Origin: OFTM382 sp964352615
GTDB taxonomy: Bacteria; Planctomycetota; Phycisphaerae; Phycisphaerales; UBA1924
Assembly (NCBI GenBank): GCA_964352615.1
Contig: CAYGSG010000049.1
Span: 1 to 20,890, forward strand
Direction: 5' to 3'
DNA: 20,890 nt
Part shown: piece after piece, positions 1-8,505 of the stretch
Position numbering within the stretch: the stretch's first letter is position 1
Layout of the letters: each line of letters starts with the position of its first letter
The notes under the pieces: model-generated
Told to the model about the DNA's origin: nothing
The model's input: only the letters and a program-made list of their open reading frames with translations
The model's database searches: none
Position numbers and translations under genes: made by a program

Positions 1-858
1 CGGCATCGCGCGGACCGCGACCGCGGTCTCCTGGTTGCGTCGCGCCGGCGTCGAGCGGTGCGAATGGCACTGGCGGCGGGTGCTATTGGGGTGAGCGTTT
101 GGCTTGCGTGGGTCGGTTGGCACGGGCGTCGGCTGTTGGCGTTGCCTGCGGAGAGCGACGAGGCGGGGTTGGTGAGGGTGATCCAACTGAATCTCAATGC
201 GAGGGGCAACGATCGGCAGCCGGAGGCGCTGGCGGCCATCGCGGCAAGCGGCGCGGACGTGGTTGTGGTGACGGAGTTCGGGGCGTTGATTTGGAGCGAA
301 CTGCGCAACCCGAGCGCGTTGAGCGAGGCGTACCCGCACTTCAGCTACCGCGACTGGGTGCCGAACTCGGTGCCTGGGTGTCTCGTACTGAGCAAGTGGC
401 CGATCGAGCGGCTGGAGGTGCCTCCCGGGCTGGACCACGAGCAGGTGTACCTGGGAAGGATCGATGCTCCGGCCGGGGCGTTTGTGGTGGCGCAGATCGC
501 GCCGCACTCGCCGAGGTCTGAGGTGAGGTGGCATCGTGGCAACGAGATCACGCAGGCCGCTGCGAGGGTTCTGCCGATTGCGGCTGTTGACGGGCCGGTT
601 GTGCTGGCGTGTGATCTGAACAGCACGCCGATGGGGGTTCGGAGCCGGATGCTGCGTAGCGCAGGCCTTGCGCCTGGCAAGCCCGTTTGGGAAGTGGGGG
701 GGACGTGGCCCGCAGGGATTGCTGGCATCGCCCAACTGAGGCTGGATGATGTGTGGGTGAGCGGCGGAGCCGAGGTGACCGCGTGGCGAACGGCAGCTGT
801 GCCGGGATCGGATCACCTATGGGTCGAGGCCCATGTCCGGCTGGTTGATGACGACTGA
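1..858 (+). CDS. Endonuclease/exonuclease/phosphatase (EEP) family protein, probably 5'-truncated by the window edge
   Basis: The protein has the EEP (DNase I-like) fold signature. VIQLNLNAR is the first strand, with the Asn expected to help bind metal. ADVVVVTE carries the metal-binding Glu. ACDLNSTP is the catalytic Asp-x-Asn motif, and GSDHLWVEAHV near the C terminus carries the catalytic Asp-His pair. The first available start is GTG at 58, giving 266 residues, but the frame is open back to base 1 with no stop. The hydrophobic segment just after 58 (LAAGAIGVSVWLAWVGW) looks like the last of several N-terminal membrane helices usual in membrane-anchored EEP proteins, so the true start probably lies upstream of the window. 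Substrate cannot be told: the family covers nucleases, phosphodiesterases and phosphatases. It lies 99 bp before the O-antigen ligase-like gene on the same strand. Confidence 0.85.
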   Translation, partial: RHRADRDRGLLVASRRRRAVRMALAAGAIGVSVWLAWVGWHGRRLLALPAESDEAGLVRVIQLNLNARGNDRQPEALAAIAASGADVVVVTEFGALIWSELRNPSALSEAYPHFSYRDWVPNSVPGCLVLSKWPIERLEVPPGLDHEQVYLGRIDAPAGAFVVAQIAPHSPRSEVRWHRGNEITQAAARVLPIAAVDGPVVLACDLNSTPMGVRSRMLRSAGLAPGKPVWEVGGTWPAGIAGIAQLRLDDVWVSGGAEVTAWRTAAVPGSDHLWVEAHVRLVDDD

Positions 859-906
859 TTCCGGTCAGGCGGAAGCTGGATCGGACCGATAGGCGACGGA
901 GAAGGG

Positions 907-925
907 CCCGCATCTGGCGGGTTCT
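907..925 (+). terminator. Weak candidate terminator after the EEP gene
   Basis: A five-base-pair GC stem (CCCGC / GCGGG, loop ATCTG) is followed by TTCT, about 50 nt after the EEP stop codon and before the ribosome binding site of the next gene. The stem is short and the T tract poor, so this may not function. Confidence 0.25.
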
Positions 926-957
926 AGGATGAGGCTCTAGCGCGAGGAGCGGTCGAA

Positions 958-2370
958 GTGGGCGGAATGCCAGCGTGGATGCTTGCGGGAGTGGTTGGCT
1001 CGGCCCTTGTGGTCGCGCTGGTGGTCGCCATGACGATCACCCGCAAGTTCAGTCTGCTCGTTGGGATGGGCGGGCTGTTGTTCTTTTCCGCTATGGCCTT
1101 GCCCGTGGAGTGGGACGACTCGGGCCTGCGGCCGACGGTTTGGCTTGGCATCCAGGACAACCGTGACCTGTTCTACGGCTTGTTTGGGATCATGACCATC
1201 GGGCTGCTGATGTTCCAACTGCCGAGGCTCGTGGGAAAGCGCAAGAGCATGGTTGCCATGACTCTTGTAGTCATCGGTGTGTTCATGTCGCTGCTGCGGT
1301 TCATCCACGAGGGTGCCAGCGACGCCATCTTATCGCTTGGGCTGGCCTTGACGGCGCTTCCGGCGCTGCTGCTGGCGCCTGCGGCGGTGATCGATGACGA
1401 AGAAGATGTACACTCGCTGCTGCGTTGGATTCTGTTGGCCAACGCAGCATGGTTCGGCATGTGCATGGTTCAGTTCGTGATCGACCGCAGCCTGCTCGTG
1501 TTCGGCAACTCGAACCGGTTCGTTGGTCTGATGAGCAACCCACAGCACGCGGGCACCTTCTTAGCGTGTGTGACGACGACCTCGTTGTTCATGGCGCTGA
1601 ATGAGCCTAAGAAGCTATGGCGGTTTGCGGCGATCGGGATGCTCGCGGTAGACGTGCTGCTGGTGCTTTGGACTGGCTCACGCACGTCGTTAGGCATGGC
1701 GGTCGTGGGCGGTGCGGGCGTGCTGCTCACGCGGATGGGTCGTGCAGTGCTGATGCTACCGATCGTGGCGGCGTTCTTTGCGATAGCGATGAAGGTGCTT
1801 GGCTCGGGTTTCAGTGAGTCAACGACAACGCTTGAACGCCTGAGCTCCGGCGAAGACACGCGCACGGCCGCGTGGGCTCGGATGCTCCATCAGGCGTTGG
1901 AGAACCCGCTCCTAGGCGCGGGCATTTCCAACGCGGGCAGCAGCGAGAACGCGTGGCTGTTCGGCTTCGCGTCATACGGCATCGGGATGCTGGGGTTGTC
2001 GCTTTTGCTGACGCTGGTTGCGGGGATGCAGCTATTGAAAGCATTCAAGAGCCGATGGGGGCTCCCCAAAGAGCAGCAAACGGTGATCGACCTGTCGGCG
2101 GGGCTGGTGCTGGCGTTCTTTGCGGGCGCGGTGTTCGAGGGTTTCTTCTCGGCACGCATCAGCCCGAACCTTGTATTCGTGATGATCTTCTCAGGCGTGC
2201 TCGCGAGGCTGTTGCAGCTCAGCGAACAGCGCCTAGACGACCGCGTGGCGTACGCCGATGCGTACGATGAGTTCGGCGACTACGGCGAAGACGCAGATCC
2301 TGCCGACCAAGCCGATGGCGAGCAGCCCGGCTGGGATGGTGGCGGGGCTCAGCCCGCCGCGCTCTGGTAG
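958..2370 (+). CDS. O-antigen ligase/polymerase-like membrane protein (WaaL/Wzy type)
   Basis: This 470-residue protein is hydrophobic almost throughout, with roughly ten or more predicted membrane segments. A large loop near residues 280-335 holds the features typical of the O-antigen ligase/Wzy_C family: WTGSRTSLGMAV leads into the conserved ligase core, and RLSSGEDTRTAAWARM followed by NPLLGAGISNA matches the periplasmic loop in which WaaL proteins keep catalytic Arg and His residues. The C terminus is a charged cytoplasmic tail rich in Asp, Glu and Gln. The likely role is transfer or polymerisation of lipid-linked glycan outside the inner membrane; the substrate is unknown. The GTG at 958 is preferred because GAGGAG (944-949) lies 8 nt before it; an ATG at 967 is the alternative. 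The 3' end overlaps the convergent glycosyltransferase gene by 22 bp. Confidence 0.8.
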   Translation: MGGMPAWMLAGVVGSALVVALVVAMTITRKFSLLVGMGGLLFFSAMALPVEWDDSGLRPTVWLGIQDNRDLFYGLFGIMTIGLLMFQLPRLVGKRKSMVAMTLVVIGVFMSLLRFIHEGASDAILSLGLALTALPALLLAPAAVIDDEEDVHSLLRWILLANAAWFGMCMVQFVIDRSLLVFGNSNRFVGLMSNPQHAGTFLACVTTTSLFMALNEPKKLWRFAAIGMLAVDVLLVLWTGSRTSLGMAVVGGAGVLLTRMGRAVLMLPIVAAFFAIAMKVLGSGFSESTTTLERLSSGEDTRTAAWARMLHQALENPLLGAGISNAGSSENAWLFGFASYGIGMLGLSLLLTLVAGMQLLKAFKSRWGLPKEQQTVIDLSAGLVLAFFAGAVFEGFFSARISPNLVFVMIFSGVLARLLQLSEQRLDDRVAYADAYDEFGDYGEDADPADQADGEQPGWDGGGAQPAALW

Positions 2371-3497
2371 AGTTGCTCGAAGCGATCAACCAGCAACGCT
2401 GGGTTCATGTGCTCGAACATCCAAGCTCGGCCCTTGTCGCCCGCTGTTTGCAACGCGGCACGGTCGGCGATGAGCTGCTCGATGCGCTGCGCGAGCTTGT
2501 CGGCATTGGCATCGGGCAGTATGAATCCGCCGCCGCTGGCTTCGAGCTCGGGCCAGGTGTCCACGCCCTTGGTGGTTAGGACAGCGGTCCCTGCGGCGAG
2601 CGCCTCAAAGAACACGAAGCCGAAGTTCTCCTGGCTCGTCGGCAGGACCATCAGATCGGCGAGTTGGTAGAGACTGATTTTGTCGGTGCCGGTGATGTGC
2701 CCGATGAAGTGCGCATCGCGAGCACCGATGCGGTCGCGCTGGGAGTGGAGCGAACGAACGTAGTCGTCCTCCCCGGTGCCGGCGATAAGCACACGGTGAT
2801 CCACGCCCTTGCTGGATAGCGAAGCGGAAGCTTCGAGCAGCGACTCGATGCCTTTTTTGTAGTGGACGCGGGAGAGAAAGAGCAGCACGGGCACGCCCGG
2901 GGCGAGCAGGTCCGCGAACCTGCTCTCGGCGGCGGCGGTGCCCGGCAAGGGCTCGAACGGGTCGAGGCTCATCAGGTTGGGGATGACCGTGGTCGGGGCA
3001 CTGAAGTGCTTCTTGGCCTGCTCGAGTTCGGCCTGTGCGGTGAGGTGGATCATCGCGGCGTTGTTGAGGAAGCGACGCCCCATCAGCGCGAGATACACCT
3101 TCTTCTTGAGCGCTCGTTGGGCCATGCACCAATCGTCGAGCATGCCGCGGATGGAGATGACGTATGGCGTGCCTTGAGCGCGAGCGACCGAGGCCATCTG
3201 GGCAGCGGCGGGCACCCAGATGCCGTGGGCGTGCAGGACGTCGGCCTCGCCGATCAGCTTGCGGGCGGCGCCCAGTTGGCTGTTCGCGAGCCACGGGCCG
3301 CGCGCCGGCTTGGGCAGCAGGTGTGCGGTTGGCAGCGCGTCATCGGTGGCCCACGCCGCGGGCGCGTCTTTGACGTCGTGGGCCAGCACGGTGAGCTGGT
3401 GGCCCTTGGCGGCGAGAGCTTCGGTGAGGTCGATGACGGCTCTGACTGGGCCGCCGTCTTCGAAGCGGAGATGCTCGATGTAGTGAACGATGCGCAC
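2349..3497 (-). CDS. Family 4 glycosyltransferase (GT-B fold)
   Basis: A 382-residue protein of the usual GT4 length. The N-terminal Rossmann-like half starts MRIVHYIEHLRFEDGGPVRAV with the acceptor-side glycine-rich loop, and ADVLHAHGIWVPAA follows near residue 85. The C-terminal nucleotide-sugar half contains LLFLSRVHYKKGIESLLEA (the R..KKG donor-phosphate motif), HFIGHITGTDKISLYQLADLMVLPTS, and the EX7E motif ENFGFVFFE followed by EALAAGTAVLTT. There is no signal peptide, so it is cytoplasmic or peripheral to the membrane. It probably adds a sugar during synthesis of the glycan handled by the neighbouring ligase-like protein; donor and acceptor cannot be read. The start is GTG at 3497 with no Shine-Dalgarno sequence in front, and there is no alternative in-frame start in the 38 nt upstream. 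It lies 45 nt downstream of the FG-GAP dockerin gene on the same strand. Confidence 0.9.
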   Translation of the reverse strand: MRIVHYIEHLRFEDGGPVRAVIDLTEALAAKGHQLTVLAHDVKDAPAAWATDDALPTAHLLPKPARGPWLANSQLGAARKLIGEADVLHAHGIWVPAAAQMASVARAQGTPYVISIRGMLDDWCMAQRALKKKVYLALMGRRFLNNAAMIHLTAQAELEQAKKHFSAPTTVIPNLMSLDPFEPLPGTAAAESRFADLLAPGVPVLLFLSRVHYKKGIESLLEASASLSSKGVDHRVLIAGTGEDDYVRSLHSQRDRIGARDAHFIGHITGTDKISLYQLADLMVLPTSQENFGFVFFEALAAGTAVLTTKGVDTWPELEASGGGFILPDANADKLAQRIEQLIADRAALQTAGDKGRAWMFEHMNPALLVDRFEQLYQSAAG

Positions 3498-3503
3498 GCG
3501 GCG

Positions 3504-3509
3504 AGTATA
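3504..3509 (-). promoter_or_regulatory. Candidate -10 box for a leaderless glycosyltransferase transcript
   Basis: On the minus strand TATACT lies six nt before the GTG start of the glycosyltransferase gene. Transcription would then begin at or next to the start codon, consistent with the missing Shine-Dalgarno sequence. No convincing -35 element is seen upstream, so this is tentative. Confidence 0.25.
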
Positions 3510-3542
3510 GGGAGTGCGCCTGCGCGCTCGGCGGAGGTGTCT

Positions 3543-5027
3543 CTACGGACAAGGCCCGATCAGTCCGAGCAGGGCGAGGAAGTCGCCGAAGGAGACCATG
3601 CCGTCGCCGCCGTTGAGGGTTCCGAAGTCGTCGGCGATGTCGCCAACGCAGCCCGGAGTCCCGCCGGGGCAGGGTCCGATGAGTCCCAGCAGCGCGAGGA
3701 AGTCGCCGAAGCTGACCATGCCGTCGGCGCCGATGGTGCCGAAGTCGTCGGCGATATCGCCCGGGCATGGCAGCGTGCAGACGAGATCAAAGACGTGCAC
3801 GGAGCCGTTCTGGGGAGCGCCGTCATCGTTGCCGGTGGCGGGGATCACAAGCGTGGAGCCATCCGAAGCGGCAGAGATACCGAACTGATCACCGGCTGCG
3901 CGGTCGGCGTTGCCGAAGGCGCCGCCCTCCTGTGTCCAAACGCCCGCGATCTTCTTGAAGAGGAACGCTGAACCGGTCTGTGGCCCGCCGTCGTCGTCGA
4001 GAATCGCACCTACCAACAGCGTTTCGTGATCAACGAAGTGCGTGCTATAGCCGAAGTTGTCGCTCCCAGCGGTGGTGGTTCCGTTGAACTGTTGGACGAG
4101 GTCCCAGTTGCCCGGGCTGGCGAGTTCGTAAGCGAACGCGGACCCTTGGCCGCCGGTCACAAAGTAGTCGAGCCCGCCAACGATGATGGTGCCATCAACA
4201 ATGTCACAGGACCATCCAAAGTCGCCCAGTGTGACAGGCGCGGGTGCTTGCAGCTTGTCGAGGAGCACCCAGCCGTCGTCGAAGCCGAACACATAGGCTG
4301 CGCCCGATCGCGAGCCGCCGCCGTTCTCAAGATGAGCGCCGGCGACGATGATGCCGTCGTCGGTGGCGATGCTGTTGCCGAGGTGGGCACGGAACGAGGC
4401 CTCGGGAACCTGGAGCTTTACTTCATGCGAAAAACTGTTTCCCGAACGCGAGAAAACGTGGACAGCGCCGGCTTCACTGTCTGAATCGGGCAGGTAGTTG
4501 GCACGCCACTCGCCGACCACGAGCATGTTGCCGTCGAGATCCATCGAATGACCGAACTGCTTGCCGCCGCCCGCGAGTTCGTTGGCCGTGAGCTGCTGGG
4601 TGCTGGTCCAGGTGCCTGCGATTTTCTCGAAGACGTAAATGGAACCCGCTTGGCCGTACTCGATGCCGTCAACGGTGAGGGTTTCGGCGCTCGCCGCCAC
4701 GAGAATGACAGTGCCGTCGGTGGCGACCGCGTTACCGAATTGTGCCGATGAGGATGGGACATCCGCCTTGAGCACCGCGGTACGCTGCCAACTGCCTGCA
4801 ATACGCTCATAAATCTCAGCCGAACCAGACTGGCTGAACATCGCAGGCTCATCGTAACGAGGGCGTCCAATCACCAGAACATCGCCCGCAACATCAACAT
4901 CGAACCCATAGTTTGATGAGGACTGCGCGCCATCTGGGATCAGCTTCTGCGTTTCCATGACCGAGCAGGTCTGGGCGGCAACTGGCGAAACGAGAAGCAG
5001 CGAGGCAAAGGCAATGGCGCGAAACAT
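3543..5027 (-). CDS. Secreted FG-GAP repeat protein with two C-terminal dockerin-like modules
   Basis: The chosen start is ATG at 5027, 494 residues, because AGGAG (5034-5038) lies 6 nt upstream and the protein then opens with a clean signal peptide (MFRAIAFASLLLVSPVAAQ, cleaved before TCS). An in-frame ATG at 5102 would add 25 unlikely residues. The body is a run of about seven repeats of the FG-GAP type that forms beta-propellers: each has a variant of FG..V..DG..ILV.A and GSAYVFE.. followed by GTW. Residues 421-454 and 460-494 are two Cys-bracketed dockerin-like modules joined by GGTPG, and the protein ends in GPCP. The likely role is an extracellular binding or structural propeller held at the surface by the tag. 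No catalytic site is visible. The glycosyltransferase gene follows after 45 nt. Confidence 0.88.
   Translation of the reverse strand: MFRAIAFASLLLVSPVAAQTCSVMETQKLIPDGAQSSSNYGFDVDVAGDVLVIGRPRYDEPAMFSQSGSAEIYERIAGSWQRTAVLKADVPSSSAQFGNAVATDGTVILVAASAETLTVDGIEYGQAGSIYVFEKIAGTWTSTQQLTANELAGGGKQFGHSMDLDGNMLVVGEWRANYLPDSDSEAGAVHVFSRSGNSFSHEVKLQVPEASFRAHLGNSIATDDGIIVAGAHLENGGGSRSGAAYVFGFDDGWVLLDKLQAPAPVTLGDFGWSCDIVDGTIIVGGLDYFVTGGQGSAFAYELASPGNWDLVQQFNGTTTAGSDNFGYSTHFVDHETLLVGAILDDDGGPQTGSAFLFKKIAGVWTQEGGAFGNADRAAGDQFGISAASDGSTLVIPATGNDDGAPQNGSVHVFDLVCTLPCPGDIADDFGTIGADGMVSFGDFLALLGLIGPCPGGTPGCVGDIADDFGTLNGGDGMVSFGDFLALLGLIGPCP
3546..3767 (-). repeat. Dockerin-like module pair in the FG-GAP protein
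   Basis: Copy 2 (3546-3650, TLNGGDGMVS form, 35 residues) and copy 1 (3666-3767, TIGADGMVS form, 34 residues) are separated by a GGTPG linker. Each begins with Cys-x-GD and ends with GPCP. Confidence 0.9.
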
Positions 5028-5173
5028 GGTCGACTCCTGATGCGAGGATCTTGGAGTCCTGAGCTTACTCGATGGTCGTCGCTGGCCCAAGGCGGAACTC
5101 ACGCGAGTACTAAAAGCGTGCGCAGACGGCCCGATAGCTCGGTCGATAAGGCTTGTGGGGGCATCACGCGCCC

Positions 5174-7354
5174 TTACGGGCAGGGTCCGATGAGTCCGAG
5201 AAGCGCGAGGAAATCACCGAAGCTGACCATGCCGTCTCCGCCGTTGAGGGTTCCCAAGTCGTCGGCGATGTCGCCGAGGCAGCCGGGGACCATGCCGGGA
5301 CATGGCCCAATCAAGCCGAGCAGGGCGAGAAAGTCGCCGAAGCTCACCATGCCATCGGGGCCGAGGGTGCCGAAGTCGTCGGCGATGTCGCCGAGGCACG
5401 GCGTGAAAGTGCCCGCGACGCTGCGGTGCCAGACCGCGATGGCGTCGATGTCGTCGCCGTTGGTCCAGTCGGCGTACTCGACAGCGACGTTGTCGAACAT
5501 GGAGTAGTAAACAACGCCCGGGTTGAGGCCGCTGGATTCATCGTCCGGCGTGAGAGGATCGTCGTCGTTCACACTGAACAGAGCAGCGAGAACCAAGCCT
5601 TGCGGGCTGGGCACCCAGCAGAGTTCAAGGGCGTCGATGTCCACGCCGGGGATGAGCCCGAGTTGCAGCGGAGTGGCAGCGAGCGTGACGACCCCAGCGC
5701 CGTTGGTTTGGTAGATCGCTCCGGGATCAAAGCCCGCGCTGGCCTCGTGGTCAACGGAGAAGATCCACGTGTTGCCGAAGCCCGCGGCCCAGTTTACATC
5801 GAGCGCGTCGGTGTCGTCGTCGAAGCTCTCGCCAAAGCCATCGGGGTTCGGTGAGAGCCCGAAATGCAGATCGCGTTCATCGAGCAGCGGGATCGTGGTG
5901 GTGGTCGCGGGCGAACCCGGAATGAAGCCCAGCGGGAGGACGATGTTGAGTTCCATGACTTCGTCGTTGAGCGAGGTCATGCCGTAGGTGCGCAGCCCGG
6001 GGCTGATGGACGTAACCGGCACTTCGCACTGGGTGTAGCTGCCTTCAGAATCGTCGTCGGCGGAGATGAGGATGACGCCGGGCTCGAAGACGGTGTTGGA
6101 GGGGAACGAGTTGTACGGCGGCGGGTTGTTGGCGAGCAAGGTGGCGAGATCGAAGTCGATGGCGTCGAAGCCGTCGAGGTCGAAGAAGTCGACGAAGGGC
6201 ACGGGCCCGAAGTTGCACAGCGGCGGGAGAATCGGCGCGCCGGGGTCGGGCTCGACGATAAAGCCCGCGAGGCCGAGACTCATGAAGTCATCGCGGATGC
6301 CGTTGGCCCCGCCGGGTGGCAGGGGTGCGCCCTTCCATTCGTACATGTCACCCGGGTCGAACTGTGGCCTGCCGGGCGGGGGGTTGATCGCTTCGCTGAG
6401 GTCGGCGTCGGAACCAAAATCGGTGGAGAACTCGAGGGCGAGGCTCGCGGGGCCGAATGGGCTGGGGGGTGTGACGCCGCCGGGCAGCGGGGGCGGCGTC
6501 ATGGTGCCGAGTTTGAGGCTCACTCTGGCGACGAGTTCTGCGCCGTCGCCGTCGCTCCAGCCGATAGGGCAGGCGGGCTTGAAGCCGATGGGCCCGCCCT
6601 CGGGAACATGGAGCGCGTTCATCTCGTCGATCGACACAGAGATGGTCATGTCGGTGCCCGCCAAGACCGTGAACCAGCCGCCGGAGAAGTCGCCCTGCTG
6701 ATCGATCTTGCTGGTGAGGGTCATGTTGAACGGGTTGTCGAGGACGTTGGAGATCGCGCCGGTGAGCATGTTGGCGGTCATGGTGCCGCCTGGCGCTTCG
6801 TACGTGATATTCATGTCCAGGTCTTCGAACATGATGGGGTCTTCCATACCGGATTCGTGGCGGCCGAAGACGCTGAGCAGGGCGCTGGAGGACCAACTGA
6901 CGTTGATGGGTGTGCCGGGCGGCACGCCGTCGACGCTGAAGGTGAAGTCAAAGTTGATCTGATCGAGATCGGCAACGTTGACCCAGGGCATGCAGCAGTC
7001 GATCGGGCAGGTGTGATCCACGCTCGTGCGCGCGACCATCAGCACATCCATGACAGTGGGGCCCGCATCAACTCGCGTGTATCCGCCCGCGTACGCGGAG
7101 TCGACGCAGCGTGCCAGAGGTCTGGTAGCACACGGCTGTGGGTTGCGCAGCTGGGCCATGTGCCAGATGGTGTAGATGTCTGGGCCAAGGCCGGGGTTGG
7201 GTCCGAGTGTTGCTCTATCAGCGAACGGCAGAACGCCGCCGGGGATGGTGGACACGAGGCCCTCTTTGCGGATGGAGCCACCGACCACGCCCCAGGACTG
7301 GGCGCCAGCGGAACCGGCGAGAGCGAGAAGGGCGAGCACGGGGAGGCTGCGCAT
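5174..7354 (-). CDS. Large secreted protein of unrecognised family with two C-terminal dockerin-like modules
   Basis: The 726-residue product starts with a typical signal peptide (MRSLPVLALLALAGSAGAQ, cleaved before SWG). AGGAG (7361-7365) lies 6 nt before ATG 7354. I do not recognise the body, residues 20-650. It is acidic and Pro/Gly-rich, with a Cys cluster near residues 75-120 (CATRPLARC, HTCPIDCCMPW) that suggests disulfides in the extracytoplasmic space. Its second half has several similar blocks in which phrases such as DDFMSLGLAG, FFDLDGFDAIDFD, DDDTDALDVNW and PGVDIDALELCW alternate with FDPGAIYQTNGAG-like strands, which suggests repeated beta domains that may bind calcium. Residues 653-686 and 692-726 are the dockerin-like pair with linker GMVPG. 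No active site can be named; a surface structural or adhesive role is only a guess. Confidence 0.85.
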   Translation of the reverse strand: MRSLPVLALLALAGSAGAQSWGVVGGSIRKEGLVSTIPGGVLPFADRATLGPNPGLGPDIYTIWHMAQLRNPQPCATRPLARCVDSAYAGGYTRVDAGPTVMDVLMVARTSVDHTCPIDCCMPWVNVADLDQINFDFTFSVDGVPPGTPINVSWSSSALLSVFGRHESGMEDPIMFEDLDMNITYEAPGGTMTANMLTGAISNVLDNPFNMTLTSKIDQQGDFSGGWFTVLAGTDMTISVSIDEMNALHVPEGGPIGFKPACPIGWSDGDGAELVARVSLKLGTMTPPPLPGGVTPPSPFGPASLALEFSTDFGSDADLSEAINPPPGRPQFDPGDMYEWKGAPLPPGGANGIRDDFMSLGLAGFIVEPDPGAPILPPLCNFGPVPFVDFFDLDGFDAIDFDLATLLANNPPPYNSFPSNTVFEPGVILISADDDSEGSYTQCEVPVTSISPGLRTYGMTSLNDEVMELNIVLPLGFIPGSPATTTTIPLLDERDLHFGLSPNPDGFGESFDDDTDALDVNWAAGFGNTWIFSVDHEASAGFDPGAIYQTNGAGVVTLAATPLQLGLIPGVDIDALELCWVPSPQGLVLAALFSVNDDDPLTPDDESSGLNPGVVYYSMFDNVAVEYADWTNGDDIDAIAVWHRSVAGTFTPCLGDIADDFGTLGPDGMVSFGDFLALLGLIGPCPGMVPGCLGDIADDLGTLNGGDGMVSFGDFLALLGLIGPCP
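5177..5398 (-). repeat. Dockerin-like module pair in the large secreted protein
   Basis: Copy 2 (5177-5281) has the TLNGGDGMVS form and an unusual ADDLG instead of ADDFG. Copy 1 (5297-5398) has the TLGPDGMVS form. The linker is GMVPG, and both copies are bracketed by Cys. Confidence 0.9.
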
Positions 7355-7383
7355 GGGGGGCTCCTGCGAAGGGGTTCCTCTTA

Positions 7384-7412
7384 GACATACCGCGCAGCCC
7401 TGATCCGATCAA
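7384..7412 (-). promoter_or_regulatory. Candidate sigma-70-type promoter for the large secreted protein
   Basis: On the minus strand TTGATC (7407-7412) and TATGTC (7384-7389) are separated by 17 nt and lie about 30 nt before the start codon at 7354. The matches to consensus are four of six and three of six, so this is weak. Confidence 0.25.
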
Positions 7413-7555
7413 CGGGGAAAGTTTGGATCGTAAATAAATGGCTAAGTCGATGCGAAAAGAGTGCGAACAGATTGCGATCGGTTTGCAAGCGGAGGAGCTT
7501 TGCGTCGTGGGCAAAAGAGGAGTAGTTGTTCGGGCGAGGCCCTGTGCGCACAAAC

Positions 7556-7582
7556 GCCGCCCGCGTGGATCACACGGGCGGC
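7556..7582 (-). terminator. Terminator hairpin after the VPAP-tailed protein gene
   Basis: Read on the minus strand, GCCGCCCGTGTG pairs with CACGCGGGCGGC (12 bp including one G-U pair, 3-nt loop) and is followed by GTTTGT. It begins 67 nt after the stop codon at 7649. The remaining part of 7355-7648 holds no gene that I can support. Confidence 0.6.
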
Positions 7583-7648
7583 ACTGGATTGGATTCCCGC
7601 TCGGTACGTACGCGGGTCACCGACACTCTCTCTCCGCTATCTCAGGCG

Positions 7649-8479
7649 TTAGCTCCTGCGGCGCCGGCGAGCGGTGAGGCCAGCGGTTGCGAGCAGCGCG
7701 AGCGATGCAGGCGCGGGGACGGCCTGAGGCTCACCATAGATAAGGTCGTCGAGCACCACGACGTCACCCATGCCCGCGTAACTTGCCAGCGAAGTATCGC
7801 CCAGCGTCATGCGAACGCGTGCGATGCGGGAGCCATCGTCCCAGAAGGCAGCGGCGAACGAGAGCCCGCCGTCGGCGGTCAGCACGAACTGCTCGTGCAG
7901 AAGCACATCGTCGAGATCGTAGAATTTCAACGATGAGATGTTGGCTGCGTCGACATCGGAGAATACCGCGCCGAAGCCATTGACGGTGGCTTGCTGCGAT
8001 GGATCGCTCGGAACGAAGAACGTGGTGTCGATGTAGGTCGCATCCTTGGAGCCAAAGAGGCGGGTCTCGGAGAAGACGATAAAGTCGTCGGCGAAGCTTG
8101 GGTTGATGTCGCCGAAACGGAGTTCGCTGGCATCGGCGGGCTGACGCTTGCTAACGACCAGGCCATCACCGGGCGTGGTGAAGTGGGCGCCGCGAGGGCT
8201 GTTGTTGTTGAAGAAGTCGCCGGGCATGAAACCGGGAGACTCGAAGCTGTCGAGGCCGGCCGCATCCCAGTTGATCTGCCTTCTTCCAGTAGCGAACGGG
8301 CCTGAGCCGGGAGCGTTGACGCCCCCGCCGAGGCTGACAAGATCACGGAAGTTGTTGACGGTCGGGGTGATGGCGGCTGCGTCGATGCCGGCGACACTCC
8401 ATGTGAGCGACTGGGCGGACGCGGACTGGGCCGAAGCGAGGAGCGTGAGCGCAGCGATGGCGCAGGTGGAGGCTTTCAT
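7649..8479 (-). CDS. Secreted protein with a PEP-CTERM-like (VPAP) C-terminal tail
   Basis: Two adjacent ATGs occur at 8482 and 8479. The second is chosen because AAGGA (8487-8491) lies 7 nt before it, giving 276 residues; an ATG at 8521 would add a non-signal-like extension. A signal peptide (KASTCAIAALTLLASAQSASAQ) is followed by a beta-rich domain. Its C-terminal part (GFGAVFSDVD, then DGGLSFAAAFWDDGSRIARVRMTLGD and DVVVLDDLIYGEPQ) resembles a domain common in PEP-CTERM-tailed bacterial proteins. The tail AVPAPASLALLATAGLTARRRRRS is the sorting-signal layout: Pro motif, hydrophobic helix, Arg cluster. It should be exported and processed by an exosortase-type system, which is not in this window. 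Function is unknown. A strong hairpin follows the gene, and two palindromes precede it. Confidence 0.85.
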   Translation of the reverse strand: MKASTCAIAALTLLASAQSASAQSLTWSVAGIDAAAITPTVNNFRDLVSLGGGVNAPGSGPFATGRRQINWDAAGLDSFESPGFMPGDFFNNNSPRGAHFTTPGDGLVVSKRQPADASELRFGDINPSFADDFIVFSETRLFGSKDATYIDTTFFVPSDPSQQATVNGFGAVFSDVDAANISSLKFYDLDDVLLHEQFVLTADGGLSFAAAFWDDGSRIARVRMTLGDTSLASYAGMGDVVVLDDLIYGEPQAVPAPASLALLATAGLTARRRRRS

Positions 8480-8505
8480 CATTCGTTCCTTTGGGTTGGA
8501 CCCGG

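Noticed and set aside
3546..3767. Regular repeats of the tag DNA as a CRISPR array or mobile repeat
   Set aside because: The repeats are coding, end at stop codons, differ mostly at third codon positions and have no spacer-repeat layout.
2862..3971. 369-codon plus-strand frame across the glycosyltransferase and FG-GAP genes
   Set aside because: It runs antisense to two well-supported genes and across their boundary, and part of it is merely the mirrored dockerin-coding repeat.
5864..7384. 506-codon plus-strand frame opposite the large secreted protein
   Set aside because: The minus-strand frame has a signal peptide, a ribosome binding site and the tag pair. The plus-strand frame has low-complexity Glu/Gly/Val/Arg content typical of an antisense shadow.
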